From JAGLTA01 sp023142625 (GTDB lineage: Bacteria > Patescibacteriota > Patescibacteriia > JAACEG01): a stretch of 14,349 nucleotides of DNA. The notes under the pieces were generated by a model. That model searched no databases. It saw only the letters and a list, made by a program, of their open reading frames with translations, and was not told the DNA's origin. A program made the position numbers and the translations under genes. The DNA lies in NCBI GenBank assembly GCA_030641665.1, contig DAOWHA010000009.1, positions 1 to 14,349 on the forward strand, in the 5' to 3' direction. Positions 7,788 to 14,349 of the stretch are shown piece after piece; positions within the stretch are counted from its first letter, which is position 1, and every line of letters starts with the position of its first letter.

Positions 7788-8186
7788 ATGGATAATAAAG
7801 TGTTATTTAAGAACTTAAGTTATAAAATTATAGGTATATTGTTTGAAGTATATAATAATTTAGGATATGGCTATAAAGAAAAATATTACGAAAAAGCAAT
7901 TGCTGAATGTTTTAAAAAAGAAAATATCAAATTCAAACAGCAGGCTGCTTACAAAATTTTATTAAAAAACAAGGTTATCGGAATTAATTATATAGATTTC
8001 ATTGTTGATGATAAAATAGTATTAGAAATAAAAAGGGGAAATCATTTTTCAAAACAAAATATGAATCAAGTAAAACAATACTTAAAAATTACAAAATTAA
8101 AATTAGCAATACTAGCAAACTTTATGCCAAATGGCGTTAAATTTATTAGAGTCCTAAATCCCAACAACCTACAAAAACAAAATTAA
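7788..8186 (+). CDS. GxxExxY family protein (PD-(D/E)XK nuclease-like)
   Basis: Small protein of 132 residues matching the GxxExxY family (related to PDDEXK_3). The name motif is seen as Gly28, Glu31, Tyr34 in GYKEKYY. The nuclease-like core follows: Asp70 in NYIDFIVDD, then Glu80-Ile-Lys82 (D...ExK), and Gln94/Tyr98 in QVKQYLK, then ILANFMPNGVKFIRVLN. Biological role of the family is not established; the fold and metal-site residues suggest DNA or RNA cleavage, which is inference. It has no link to polysaccharide chemistry, is enclosed by 37-bp inverted repeats, and interrupts wzm-wzt. It would be read in the same transcript as its neighbours. No Shine-Dalgarno site; the ATG follows the left repeat by 4 bases. 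Confidence 0.88.
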   Translation: MDNKVLFKNLSYKIIGILFEVYNNLGYGYKEKYYEKAIAECFKKENIKFKQQAAYKILLKNKVIGINYIDFIVDDKIVLEIKRGNHFSKQNMNQVKQYLKITKLKLAILANFMPNGVKFIRVLNPNNLQKQN

Positions 8187-8200
8187 ATATTGCGACTAAA

Positions 8201-8237
8201 ATTTGTAATATTTGTAGCCGATTTGTAGATTTGTGGG
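8201..8237 (-). repeat. Right 37-bp inverted repeat of the GxxExxY cassette
   Basis: Reverse complement begins cccacaaatctacaaatc and matches 7747-7783 at 33 of 37 positions; the four differences are single substitutions. It lies 14 bases after the GxxExxY stop and 21 bases before the wzt ATG. Confidence 0.9.
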
Positions 8238-8242
8238 GGAAT

Positions 8243-8248
8243 TATAAT
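8243..8248 (+). promoter_or_regulatory. Possible -10 box upstream of wzt
   Basis: A perfect TATAAT ending 10 bases before the wzt ATG, just outside the right inverted repeat. No good -35 box is seen at 16-18 bases. It could restart transcription of wzt after the cassette, but may be chance. Confidence 0.3.
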
Positions 8249-8258
8249 TAAAAATCTC

Positions 8259-9095
8259 ATGAACTCAATAATAACTGTAAAAAATATTTCTAAAAAATAC
8301 AGCATAACCAGCCAGCAAGGCGGGTATGTCGCCTTGCGCGATGTTTTAACTAATGTCGCTAAAAGTCCTTTTTCGTTTCTTAAACATAAAGCGAAAGAGG
8401 CAGTTGGAAAAACAGGCAAAGAGGAATTTTGGGCGTTAAAAGATGTTAATTTTGAAGTTGAAAAAGGCGAAGCGATCGGAATTATCGGAGCGAACGGCGC
8501 TGGCAAATCCACTCTTTTAAAAATCTTAACGGGCATTACTCCGCCAACAACCGGAGAAATAAGAATGCGTGGCAAAGTCGCCTCCCTACTGGAAGTCGGC
8601 ACTGGCTTTCATCCAGAATTAACCGGCAGGGAAAATATTTTTTTAAACGGCGCTATCTTAGGGATGACAAAAAAAGAAATTGGTGTTAAATTTAATGATA
8701 TAGTAAAATTTTCTGGAATTGAAAAATTCATTGACACACCTGTAAAACGGTATTCATCAGGAATGTATGTCCGTTTAGCATTTTCTGTCGCGGCGCATAT
8801 GGAGCCGGATATTCTATTAGTTGACGAGGTCTTAGCCGTAGGCGACGCTGATTTTCAAAAAAAATGCTTAGGAAAAATGGACGAGGTAACAAAAAAAGCA
8901 GGCAGGACTATTCTGTTTGTAAGCCATAATATGAACGCGATTCAAAATTTATGCAAAAGGTGTATTTTATTGAAAGATGGGAGAGTTGAGATGATTGGAG
9001 AGACAAAAAATGTTATAAAACTGTATTTAAAAAAAAATGTTAAAAATTTTAAAAAAAATTATTATAAACACAGAAAAGGAAACCGACAAATATAA
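8259..9095 (+). CDS. wzt: Polysaccharide export ABC transporter ATPase (Wzt), ATPase part
   Basis: ATP-hydrolysing subunit that powers the Wzm permease. 278 residues hold a full nucleotide-binding domain: Walker A GANGAGKS at 77-84, the Wzt-type VASLLEVGTGFHPELTGREN stretch (key residues GxGFxPxxTGRENI), ABC signature YSSGM at 165-169, Walker B ILLVDE ending at Asp189-Glu190, and switch His223 in SHNM. Family members that bind their glycan continue for another 140 or so residues; here a TAA (9093-9095) stops the frame, and the same frame then runs on as that missing domain to 9521. The last 30 residues are already Lys/Asn-rich and very AT-rich, unlike the ATPase part. Either wzt has a nonsense mutation, or it works as two pieces. 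The ATPase alone could still drive transport. Confidence 0.93.
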   Translation: MNSIITVKNISKKYSITSQQGGYVALRDVLTNVAKSPFSFLKHKAKEAVGKTGKEEFWALKDVNFEVEKGEAIGIIGANGAGKSTLLKILTGITPPTTGEIRMRGKVASLLEVGTGFHPELTGRENIFLNGAILGMTKKEIGVKFNDIVKFSGIEKFIDTPVKRYSSGMYVRLAFSVAAHMEPDILLVDEVLAVGDADFQKKCLGKMDEVTKKAGRTILFVSHNMNAIQNLCKRCILLKDGRVEMIGETKNVIKLYLKKNVKNFKKNYYKHRKGNRQI

Positions 9096-9521
9096 ATAAC
9101 TAATATTACAGTATTAAATAAAAATTTTAAAGAGGTAAATTTTTTAATTACAGGACAAGAATGTATAATAGCCATTGATTATAAATCAAAATTACATAAA
9201 CTTAATGATATAGATTTTTCATTGTCATTAAAAGATAAATATGGAAATTCAGTAAGTTTATTAATGGTTAGTTATACTCAAAAATGTTTTAAAAAATTAA
9301 TGCCTAAAGGTCGTATCTATTGTAAAATTTTTAAACTTCCTTTATCACCAGGCATATATTCTTCAAATGTTAATGTATTAATTGCTAATAATATTGTGGA
9401 TTATATTTTTGATGCTATTTATATAGAAGTAATTGATGGATTATTTTTTAGAAATCAAAATAGATCAATAATAAAAAATCATAGCCCACTATTAATAGAA
9501 CATGAATGGAGTACTAAATAA
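9096..9521 (+). pseudogene. wzt: Detached Wzt C-terminal carbohydrate-binding domain
   Basis: Directly after the wzt TAA, and in the same frame, 141 codons are open to the stop at 9519-9521. They begin ITNITVLNKNFKEVNFLITG and include IIAIDY, FSLSLKDKYGNSV, FKLPLSPGIYSSNVNV, DAIYIEVIDGLFF and end LLIEHEW. This order (a strand with ItnV, dkyGn, LPLxxGxY, a vExxxF strand and a final HEW) is the pattern of the Wzt C-terminal domain, which recognises the glycan end. No in-frame ATG exists before 9264; a TTG at 9222 would start inside the fold. ATPase part plus this part is about 420 codons, the usual full Wzt length. Most likely a nonsense-split gene; readthrough, non-standard initiation or a sequence error are possible. 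Confidence 0.8.
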
Positions 9522-9559
9522 TAAAAACTAATAAAATACTAAAAATTAATAAATTAAGT

Positions 9560-10315
9560 ATGATAAAAGAATTTTTAAAAAAAATAAAAAAAATAGATAA
9601 ATTAGAACAAAAAAATAACAATCAATGTATATTTAAGTATACTAATCGAATTTCTATAGAATTATCTAACTTATGTAATTATTCTTTTTTACATAAAAAA
9701 TGTCCATTAAATAAAATTAAAATACCAAAAATATTATCTGAAAAAATAGTAAATCATATTTTGTATACTTGCAAAAAATATAATTTTCAAGGAGCAATAG
9801 CATTTCACACTTATAATGAACCTGGAATTGACCCAAGATTAATGATGTTTATCAATAAGACAAAATTAATATTGCCTAAATCAAAAATTATTTTACAAAC
9901 AAATGGATTTTATTTAGACCAAATATTAGCAAAAGAATATGAAAAAAATGGGGTTAATATTATAAGAATTTCTGCCTATTCTCAAAAAGAATATATTCGT
10001 TTATCTAAAATAAAACTAAAAATACCAATCATAGTAACAATGCAAATACTAGATGATAGATTAAATATAAGATCACATTTAGAAATCGACAATAAAAAAC
10101 CTTGCTATGCTCCATTAAATGAAATCATAGTTACAAATGAAGGTAAAATTTCTCTTTGTTGCCTTGATTGGGAAAGAAAATATATTTTTGGTGATTTATA
10201 TAAACAAACACTAAAAGAAATATTACAAAATAAAAAAATATTTGAAGTATATAAAAAACTTTCTACAGGGAATCGTTTTTTAGATATTTGCAAAAAATGT
10301 GATTGGCAAAGATAA
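9560..10315 (+). CDS. Radical SAM/SPASM-like protein with atypical N-terminal cysteine motif
   Basis: 251 residues resembling radical-SAM enzymes with a C-terminal SPASM-type cluster domain. An ISIELSNLCN strand leads to the usual cluster site, but instead of CX3CX2C it reads CNYSFLHKKCP: Cys39 and Cys48, with Phe43 and Lys46 where cysteines would be. Then come HTYNEPGIDPRL (cf. the GGEP motif), a LQTNGFYL strand and NIIRISAYS. The C-terminal part keeps Cys182, Cys200-Cys201 and the pair Cys244/Cys247 (CX2C), with the GKISLCCLDW and FGDLYKQTLKEI pattern of SPASM proteins. Substrate unknown; its place between wzt and an FkbM methyltransferase suggests glycan or lipid modification. Extremely AT-rich: bases 9541-9600 contain only 4 G/C. 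Either a variant cluster-binding family or an enzyme that has lost normal SAM chemistry. Confidence 0.7.
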   Translation: MIKEFLKKIKKIDKLEQKNNNQCIFKYTNRISIELSNLCNYSFLHKKCPLNKIKIPKILSEKIVNHILYTCKKYNFQGAIAFHTYNEPGIDPRLMMFINKTKLILPKSKIILQTNGFYLDQILAKEYEKNGVNIIRISAYSQKEYIRLSKIKLKIPIIVTMQILDDRLNIRSHLEIDNKKPCYAPLNEIIVTNEGKISLCCLDWERKYIFGDLYKQTLKEILQNKKIFEVYKKLSTGNRFLDICKKCDWQR

Positions 10316-10363
10316 AAAAATCAAAAATGACTCTATTAAAAAGTTTATGACGAATTAATCACA

Positions 10364-11074
10364 ATGAAAAATATAATCAAAAAATTAATTATAAAATTCA
10401 CACCGCATAAATTGACTAATATATACTACAATAATCTGCTCAAATATGCGTCTCTATCTTATTCCCAAGAAGGAGAGGATATGATTCTTAAAAGAATTTT
10501 TAACGAAAAGAAAAATGGATTTTATATAGATGTTGGGGCACATCATCCAAAAAGATTTTCTAATACTCATTATTTTTATTTAAAAGGATGGAGAGGTATA
10601 AATATTGACGCAATGCCAAGCAGTATGAAATTATTTAATAAGCAAAGACCAAAAGATATTAATTTAGAAATCGCGATATCAGACAAAAAAGAAGTTTTAA
10701 CATATTACGGATTTAACGAATCAGCATTAAATAGTTTTTCTAAAGAAATTTCAAATCAAAGAGACGGATTAAATGATTATAAGATAATAAGAAAAGAAAA
10801 AATACAGACATATACCTTAGAAGAAGTGCTGGATAAAAATTTACCTAATAACACTAATATTGATTTTTTGTCAATTGATGTAGAAGGACTGGATTATCAA
10901 GTATTAAAATCTAATAACTGGCAAAAATATAGACCTGAAATAGTATTGATTGAAGATCTAAAAAAATCTTTAACAGATATTTTTAATTCAAATATAACTA
11001 TATTTATGCAAAAACAAGGATATCAATTATACGCCAAAACTTTTAACACTGTCTTTTATAAAAAAATAAAATGA
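10364..11074 (+). CDS. FkbM family methyltransferase
   Basis: SAM-dependent O-methyltransferase of 236 residues, probably acting on a sugar hydroxyl of the glycan. Family features: SQEGED at 34-39, the SAM-binding strand FYIDVGAHHP (Asp56-Pro62), SNTHYFYLKGWRGINID with the acidic residue that ends the second strand, then LEIAISDKK, and IDFLSIDVEGLDYQVL with DVEG at 172-175, followed by a PEIVLIE strand. All core motifs are present, so the protein looks functional. Its stop overlaps the next gene's start (ATGA at 11071-11074), so the two are probably translated together. The exact acceptor cannot be read from sequence. Confidence 0.9.
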   Translation: MKNIIKKLIIKFTPHKLTNIYYNNLLKYASLSYSQEGEDMILKRIFNEKKNGFYIDVGAHHPKRFSNTHYFYLKGWRGINIDAMPSSMKLFNKQRPKDINLEIAISDKKEVLTYYGFNESALNSFSKEISNQRDGLNDYKIIRKEKIQTYTLEEVLDKNLPNNTNIDFLSIDVEGLDYQVLKSNNWQKYRPEIVLIEDLKKSLTDIFNSNITIFMQKQGYQLYAKTFNTVFYKKIK

Positions 11075-12012
11075 AAAATCGATTAACAGTGCCCATTGCT
11101 TTCATAATTTTCAACAGACCCGATTTAACTCAAAAAGTTTTTAATGAAATAAGAAAAGCAAAGCCAAAACAACTTTTCGTAATCGCTGATGGAACAAAAA
11201 ATGACGAGGAATGGAAATTATGCAACCAAGCAAGAGATATTATCAATCAAGTTGATTGGGACTGCGAAGTCAGTAAAAATTATTCTGATAAAAATTTGGG
11301 CTGCAAAATGCGAGTATCATCTGGCATTGATTGGTTTTTTGATAATGTAGAAGAGGGGATTATTTTAGAAGACGACTGCATTCCTAATCAAACTTTTTTC
11401 AAATATTGTCAAGAACTTCTAAAAAAATATGATGATGACGCTCGAATAATGCATATAACGGGAACTAATTTGCAATTTGGGAAAAAAAGAGGTAACGCGA
11501 GTTATTATTTCTCTATCTATAATCATTGCTGGGGCTGGGCAACATGGAAAAGGGCATGGAAACATTTTGATGTTGAAATGAAAACTTTTCCAGAATTTAA
11601 AAAACAAAATGGAATAAAAAATATTTTTAATAAAAAAAATGAACAAAAATATTGGATTGATATATTTCAAAAAGTTTATGACGAAAAAATAAATTCTTGG
11701 GCGTATATCTGGACATATACTTGCTGGCTGCAAAAAGGAATAACCTGCTTGCCAAATGTTAATCTAATATCTAATATCGGTTTTGGACAAAATTCCACGC
11801 ATACAAATAATAAAAATCACAAAGCCGCCAATATAACTACTAAAAATTTAACCCTTCCATTGATTCACCCTGAAATAATTTCACCAAATAAAAAAGCCGA
11901 CAAATTCACTTTTGATAATATTATTTACGGACAAACAATTAGGCAACGAATAATAAGAATTATTCCGTTTCAATTAAAAAAATTAATAAAAAAATATTTA
12001 TATCATAAATAA
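11071..12012 (+). CDS. Glycosyltransferase, GT2-like, WGWATWKRAW type
   Basis: 313-residue cytoplasmic glycosyltransferase with a GT-A type start: PIAFIIFNRPDLTQKVF (nucleotide-sugar side), LFVIADG, SDKNLGCK, and a DXD-like EDD at 100-102 in ILEDDCIPN for metal and nucleotide-sugar binding. A strong box CWGWATWKRAW is at 153-163, followed by WAYIWTYTCWL and NLISNIGFG. The same architecture recurs in the gene at 13290-14228, so the two are paralogous or share a family. Such proteins are common in polysaccharide loci and are often labelled only as family 2 glycosyltransferases. Starts at the ATGA overlap with the methyltransferase. Donor sugar and linkage cannot be told. Confidence 0.85.
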   Translation: MKNRLTVPIAFIIFNRPDLTQKVFNEIRKAKPKQLFVIADGTKNDEEWKLCNQARDIINQVDWDCEVSKNYSDKNLGCKMRVSSGIDWFFDNVEEGIILEDDCIPNQTFFKYCQELLKKYDDDARIMHITGTNLQFGKKRGNASYYFSIYNHCWGWATWKRAWKHFDVEMKTFPEFKKQNGIKNIFNKKNEQKYWIDIFQKVYDEKINSWAYIWTYTCWLQKGITCLPNVNLISNIGFGQNSTHTNNKNHKAANITTKNLTLPLIHPEIISPNKKADKFTFDNIIYGQTIRQRIIRIIPFQLKKLIKKYLYHK

Positions 12013-12026
12013 AAATAACTTTTAAA

Positions 12027-13184
12027 ATGAAGGTCTTATACGATTATCAAATATTTACAAGACAAAATTATGGCGGTATTTCCCGTTATTTTTATGAATT
12101 AATGAACAATTTTTATAAAAAAAATGTTGATTTTAAATTTCCAATAAATTATTCGGAAAATATTTATCTTAAAGATGCTCTATTTTTATCAAGCAAGTTA
12201 AAGGGCTATAATAAATATGAAAATTTCTTGTTTGGATTAAATTTCAAAGGAAAAAATAAAACATATAAACTATTCCGAATGTTAAAAAGTGAAATAATAA
12301 ATAGAAAATTAAGTATTAAGTACTTAAAAGAGCAAAATTTTGATATTTTTCACCCAACATATTATAATCCTTACTTTTTAAAATACATTGGTAAAAAACC
12401 GTTTATATTAACTATCCACGATATGATTCATGAATTATATCCACAAATATTTCTAAAAATAAATAGGGTATCTTGCCAAAAAAAATTATTAGCCCAAAAA
12501 GCGAAAAAAATCATCGTGACATCAAAAAATACAAAAAAGGATGTTATTAAACTGCTCGGAATTAATGAAAAAAAAATACAGATTATTTATCATGGAAATT
12601 CAATAAATTCTCAAAAAAATGATTCAAAAACAGATAAAAATTTACTAAAAAAACTGCAAAAAAAATATATTCTTTTTGTAGGAAAAAGGAATCTTTATAA
12701 AAATTTTAACACTTTTATAAAAGCCGTTGCCACGATTTTAAAAAACAACAATGATTTAAATTTAATATGCGCTGGAGGTGAAAAATTTACCAAGAAAGAA
12801 ATAAATTTTTTCAAAACATTAAATATTGATAGTAAAATTTTCCAGTATTCTGCAAATGATATAGATTTAACTTATTTTTATAAAAACGCGATTATATTTG
12901 TATATCCTTCTTTATATGAAGGATTTGGAATTCCAATCCTAGAATCATTTAGTTGCGGATGTCCAATAGCCATTAGTAATTCAAGTTCTTTGCCTGAAAT
13001 AGCAGGAGAGGCAGCATTATATTTTAATCCTAATAATATAAAATCAATCACAGACACAGTTAATAAATTAATTCGCAACCAAAAATTAAGAAAGGTATTG
13101 ATATTAAATGGTTTTGAGCGTATAAAAAAATTCTCGTGGAACAAAACCGCTGAAAAAACTTTAAAAATTTATAATGAAATATAA
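12027..13184 (+). CDS. Glycosyltransferase, GT4 family
   Basis: 385-residue retaining glycosyltransferase with the GT-B double Rossmann fold. The N-terminal domain opens with LYDYQIFTRQNYGGISRYFYEL, summarised by the GGISRY loop, and has FDIFHPTYY and LTIHDMIHE. The C-terminal domain starts FVGKRNLYKNFNTFIKA and carries the E-x7-E motif as Glu298 and Glu306 in EGFGIPILE, then GCPIAISNSSSLPEIAGEAALYFNP, the standard donor-binding stretch. It should add one sugar from a nucleotide donor to the growing lipid-linked chain. It begins 14 bases after the previous stop. After its own stop the same frame stays open and encodes what looks like the beginning of a different glycosyltransferase. Confidence 0.92.
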   Translation: MKVLYDYQIFTRQNYGGISRYFYELMNNFYKKNVDFKFPINYSENIYLKDALFLSSKLKGYNKYENFLFGLNFKGKNKTYKLFRMLKSEIINRKLSIKYLKEQNFDIFHPTYYNPYFLKYIGKKPFILTIHDMIHELYPQIFLKINRVSCQKKLLAQKAKKIIVTSKNTKKDVIKLLGINEKKIQIIYHGNSINSQKNDSKTDKNLLKKLQKKYILFVGKRNLYKNFNTFIKAVATILKNNNDLNLICAGGEKFTKKEINFFKTLNIDSKIFQYSANDIDLTYFYKNAIIFVYPSLYEGFGIPILESFSCGCPIAISNSSSLPEIAGEAALYFNPNNIKSITDTVNKLIRNQKLRKVLILNGFERIKKFSWNKTAEKTLKIYNEI

Positions 13185-13205
13185 AATACAAAAACTATAT
13201 TAAAT

Positions 13206-13289
13206 ATAAAAATATTTATAATTGACACTTACTATAAAAAATTTTTAAATGATTTTTATAACAAAAAAACTGATATAAAACATAAAAAA
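13206..13289 (+). pseudogene. Remnant: N-terminal tip of a lost glycosyltransferase gene
   Basis: The gap between two glycosyltransferase genes reads, in frame, I-KIFIIDTYYKKFLNDFYNK and a few more Lys-rich codons. This resembles the first strand of GT-B glycosyltransferases that begin M-K-I-x-I-x-D-T-Y-Y-P-x-F-L-x-x-F-Y. The first codon is ATA where ATG would be expected (13206-13208). The frame runs straight into the next gene's ATG at 13290. Probably what is left after a deletion or gene replacement; an N-terminal extension of the next protein is less likely. Confidence 0.5.
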
Positions 13290-14228
13290 ATGAATAAAAA
13301 AAATAATCATTTTTTTCATATGACTTTATCCCCTATAATACTTTTTACATACAATCGCCCTGAACACACTAAAAGAACTGTTAAAGCGTTGCAAAAGAAT
13401 AAACTATCTAAAAAAAGCGAACTTTATATTTTTTCTGACGCGCCAAAAGACCAATGTGCACAAAAAAGCGTGCAAAATGTTAGAAATTACATTAAATCCA
13501 TTTCAAACTTTAAAAATATAACAATTATAGAAAGAGAAAAAAATTTAGGATTAGCCAAATCAATAATCTCAGGCGTGTCTGAAATAATCAATAAACACAA
13601 TAAGGCAATAGTGCTGGAAGACGACTTAATTACTTCCCCTTTTTTCCTTAAATACATGAATGATGCATTGTCGTTATATGTTAATGATGAACAAGTAATG
13701 CATATTTCTGGATACTTTTTCCCAAATAATAAAAAGTTGCCAGATACTTTTTTCTATAACCAAACTTCTTGCTGGGGATGGGCTACATGGAAAAGAGCTT
13801 GGCAATGCTTTGAACCGAGCGCGAAAAAATTATATGAAGAAATTAAAAAAAAAAACTTAATGAAAAAATTCAATCTTGATGGATGCAATGAGTATTTTGA
13901 AAATCAATTGATTTTAAATATAAACGGCAAACTTAAAACTTGGGCAATTAAATGGCAGGCCAGCGTATTTTTAAAAAACGGCCTATGTTTGCATTCTAAT
14001 AGATCATTAGTGCAAAACATTGGATTTGATGGCAGCGGTATTAATTGCAGTCAAAATAATGAATATGATACTAAACTTTCTGATAAAACAATAAAAATTG
14101 AAAAACAAATACTTTCTGAAAATACGCAAGCTAGAAAAACGGCAAAAAAATTCTATAAAAAAAAAACGGGTTTAATACGCAGAATAATAAACAAAATAAA
14201 ATCTAGAATCAAAAACAAACTAATATGA
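13290..14228 (+). CDS. Glycosyltransferase, GT2-like, paralogue of the 11071 gene
   Basis: 312 residues with the same layout as the gene at 11071-12012: PIILFTYNRPEHTKRTV, LYIFSDAP, REKNLGLAKSI, EDD at 110-112 in VLEDDLITS, FLKYMNDAL, then CWGWATWKRAW at 161-171, WAIKWQASVFL and LVQNIGFDGSG. It would add a sugar in the same pathway, with different specificity. A second ATG at 13320 gives MTLSPIILF, closer to the paralogue's start, and could be the true one because the bases before it continue a remnant of another gene. The Lys/Arg-rich tail may contact the membrane. Its TGA stop overlaps the next ATG (14225-14228). Confidence 0.85.
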   Translation: MNKKNNHFFHMTLSPIILFTYNRPEHTKRTVKALQKNKLSKKSELYIFSDAPKDQCAQKSVQNVRNYIKSISNFKNITIIEREKNLGLAKSIISGVSEIINKHNKAIVLEDDLITSPFFLKYMNDALSLYVNDEQVMHISGYFFPNNKKLPDTFFYNQTSCWGWATWKRAWQCFEPSAKKLYEEIKKKNLMKKFNLDGCNEYFENQLILNINGKLKTWAIKWQASVFLKNGLCLHSNRSLVQNIGFDGSGINCSQNNEYDTKLSDKTIKIEKQILSENTQARKTAKKFYKKKTGLIRRIINKIKSRIKNKLI

Positions 14229-14349
14229 AACAAGCATCTAAAAAAACAATTCTTGTAACTGGAGCAACTGGTTTTTTGGGTAGCCAGCTTGTTAAATTAT
14301 TAACAAAAAACAACTATAAAATTATTGCAATAAAAAGAAGGGCTTCTTC
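14225..14349 (+). CDS. NAD-dependent epimerase/dehydratase, N-terminus (3' cut by window)
   Basis: The last 125 bases open a gene with an ATGA overlap on the preceding stop. The 41 visible residues read ...ILVTGATGFLGSQLVKLL...YKIIAIKRR. The TGATGFLGS glycine motif and the following basic pair mark an extended short-chain dehydrogenase (sugar-nucleotide epimerase, dehydratase or reductase). It probably makes another activated sugar for this locus. The substrate needs the missing C-terminal part. Confidence 0.85.
   Translation, partial: MKQASKKTILVTGATGFLGSQLVKLLTKNNYKIIAIKRRAS

Larger units (their letters stand above)
7747..8237 (+). mobile_element. Putative GxxExxY cassette inserted between wzm and wzt
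   Basis: A 491-bp unit made of a left inverted repeat, one small gene, and a right inverted repeat. It fills exactly the space between the wzm stop and the wzt promoter region, where these partner genes usually adjoin. No transposase is encoded and I see no clear target duplication outside the repeats (taat on the left, ggaa on the right). Mobility is inferred from structure; alternatives are an RNA-level intervening element whose ends pair in the transcript, or a toxin-like or defence gene with a regulatory stem. Confidence 0.55.

Noticed and set aside
8259..9521. Alternative genetic code as the reason for the stop inside wzt
   Set aside because: The interrupting codon is TAA, and TGA and TAA both act as ordinary stops at other gene ends in the window, so no reassignment is supported.

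Overview
The window looks like a piece of a low-GC genome from an uncultivated bacterium. A Patescibacteria (candidate phyla radiation) lineage is my best guess, at moderate to low confidence. The reasons are AT-rich codon use, mostly weak or absent Shine-Dalgarno sites, compact same-strand gene order, and intergenic palindromic repeats of the 'tttgcgagga...gacgaagcaatc' kind. Other uncultivated phyla carry similar repeats, so this is inference. TGA is used as a stop (e.g. 11072-11074), so the genetic code appears standard at that codon.

Left part (1-3549). The window opens in the 3' end of guaB (IMP dehydrogenase), closed by a strong intrinsic terminator. A complete P2-type cation-transporting ATPase (628-3288) follows. 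It sits between two related palindromic repeat elements (386-579 and 3309-3489). The gene-free stretch 270-627 holds only the terminator and the first element; the stretch 3289-3549 holds the second element and a good sigma70-like promoter.

Right part (3550 to the end). All genes are on the + strand and form one surface-polysaccharide locus. In order they are: a membrane sugar-1-phosphate transferase that would start synthesis on the lipid carrier; gmd and fcl, which make GDP-L-fucose from GDP-mannose; the ABC export permease (wzm); a small GxxExxY protein gene; the export ATPase (wzt); the detached wzt C-terminal glycan-recognition domain; a radical-SAM/SPASM-like protein; an FkbM methyltransferase; three glycosyltransferases; and the start of an NAD-dependent epimerase/dehydratase. 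Together they describe a Wzm/Wzt-dependent glycan (capsule or O-antigen-like) that probably contains fucose and is probably methylated.

The most notable structures are: (1) the GxxExxY gene lies between wzm and wzt, enclosed by 37-bp inverted repeats matching at 33 of 37 positions, like a mobile or intervening cassette dropped into the transporter operon; (2) wzt is cut by a single in-frame TAA exactly between its ATPase and carbohydrate-binding domains; (3) the sequence becomes far more AT-rich from about position 9000, at that same domain border; (4) a short in-frame remnant of another glycosyltransferase start sits at 13206-13289; (5) the radical-SAM-like protein lacks the standard CX3CX2C motif but keeps its C-terminal SPASM cysteines.
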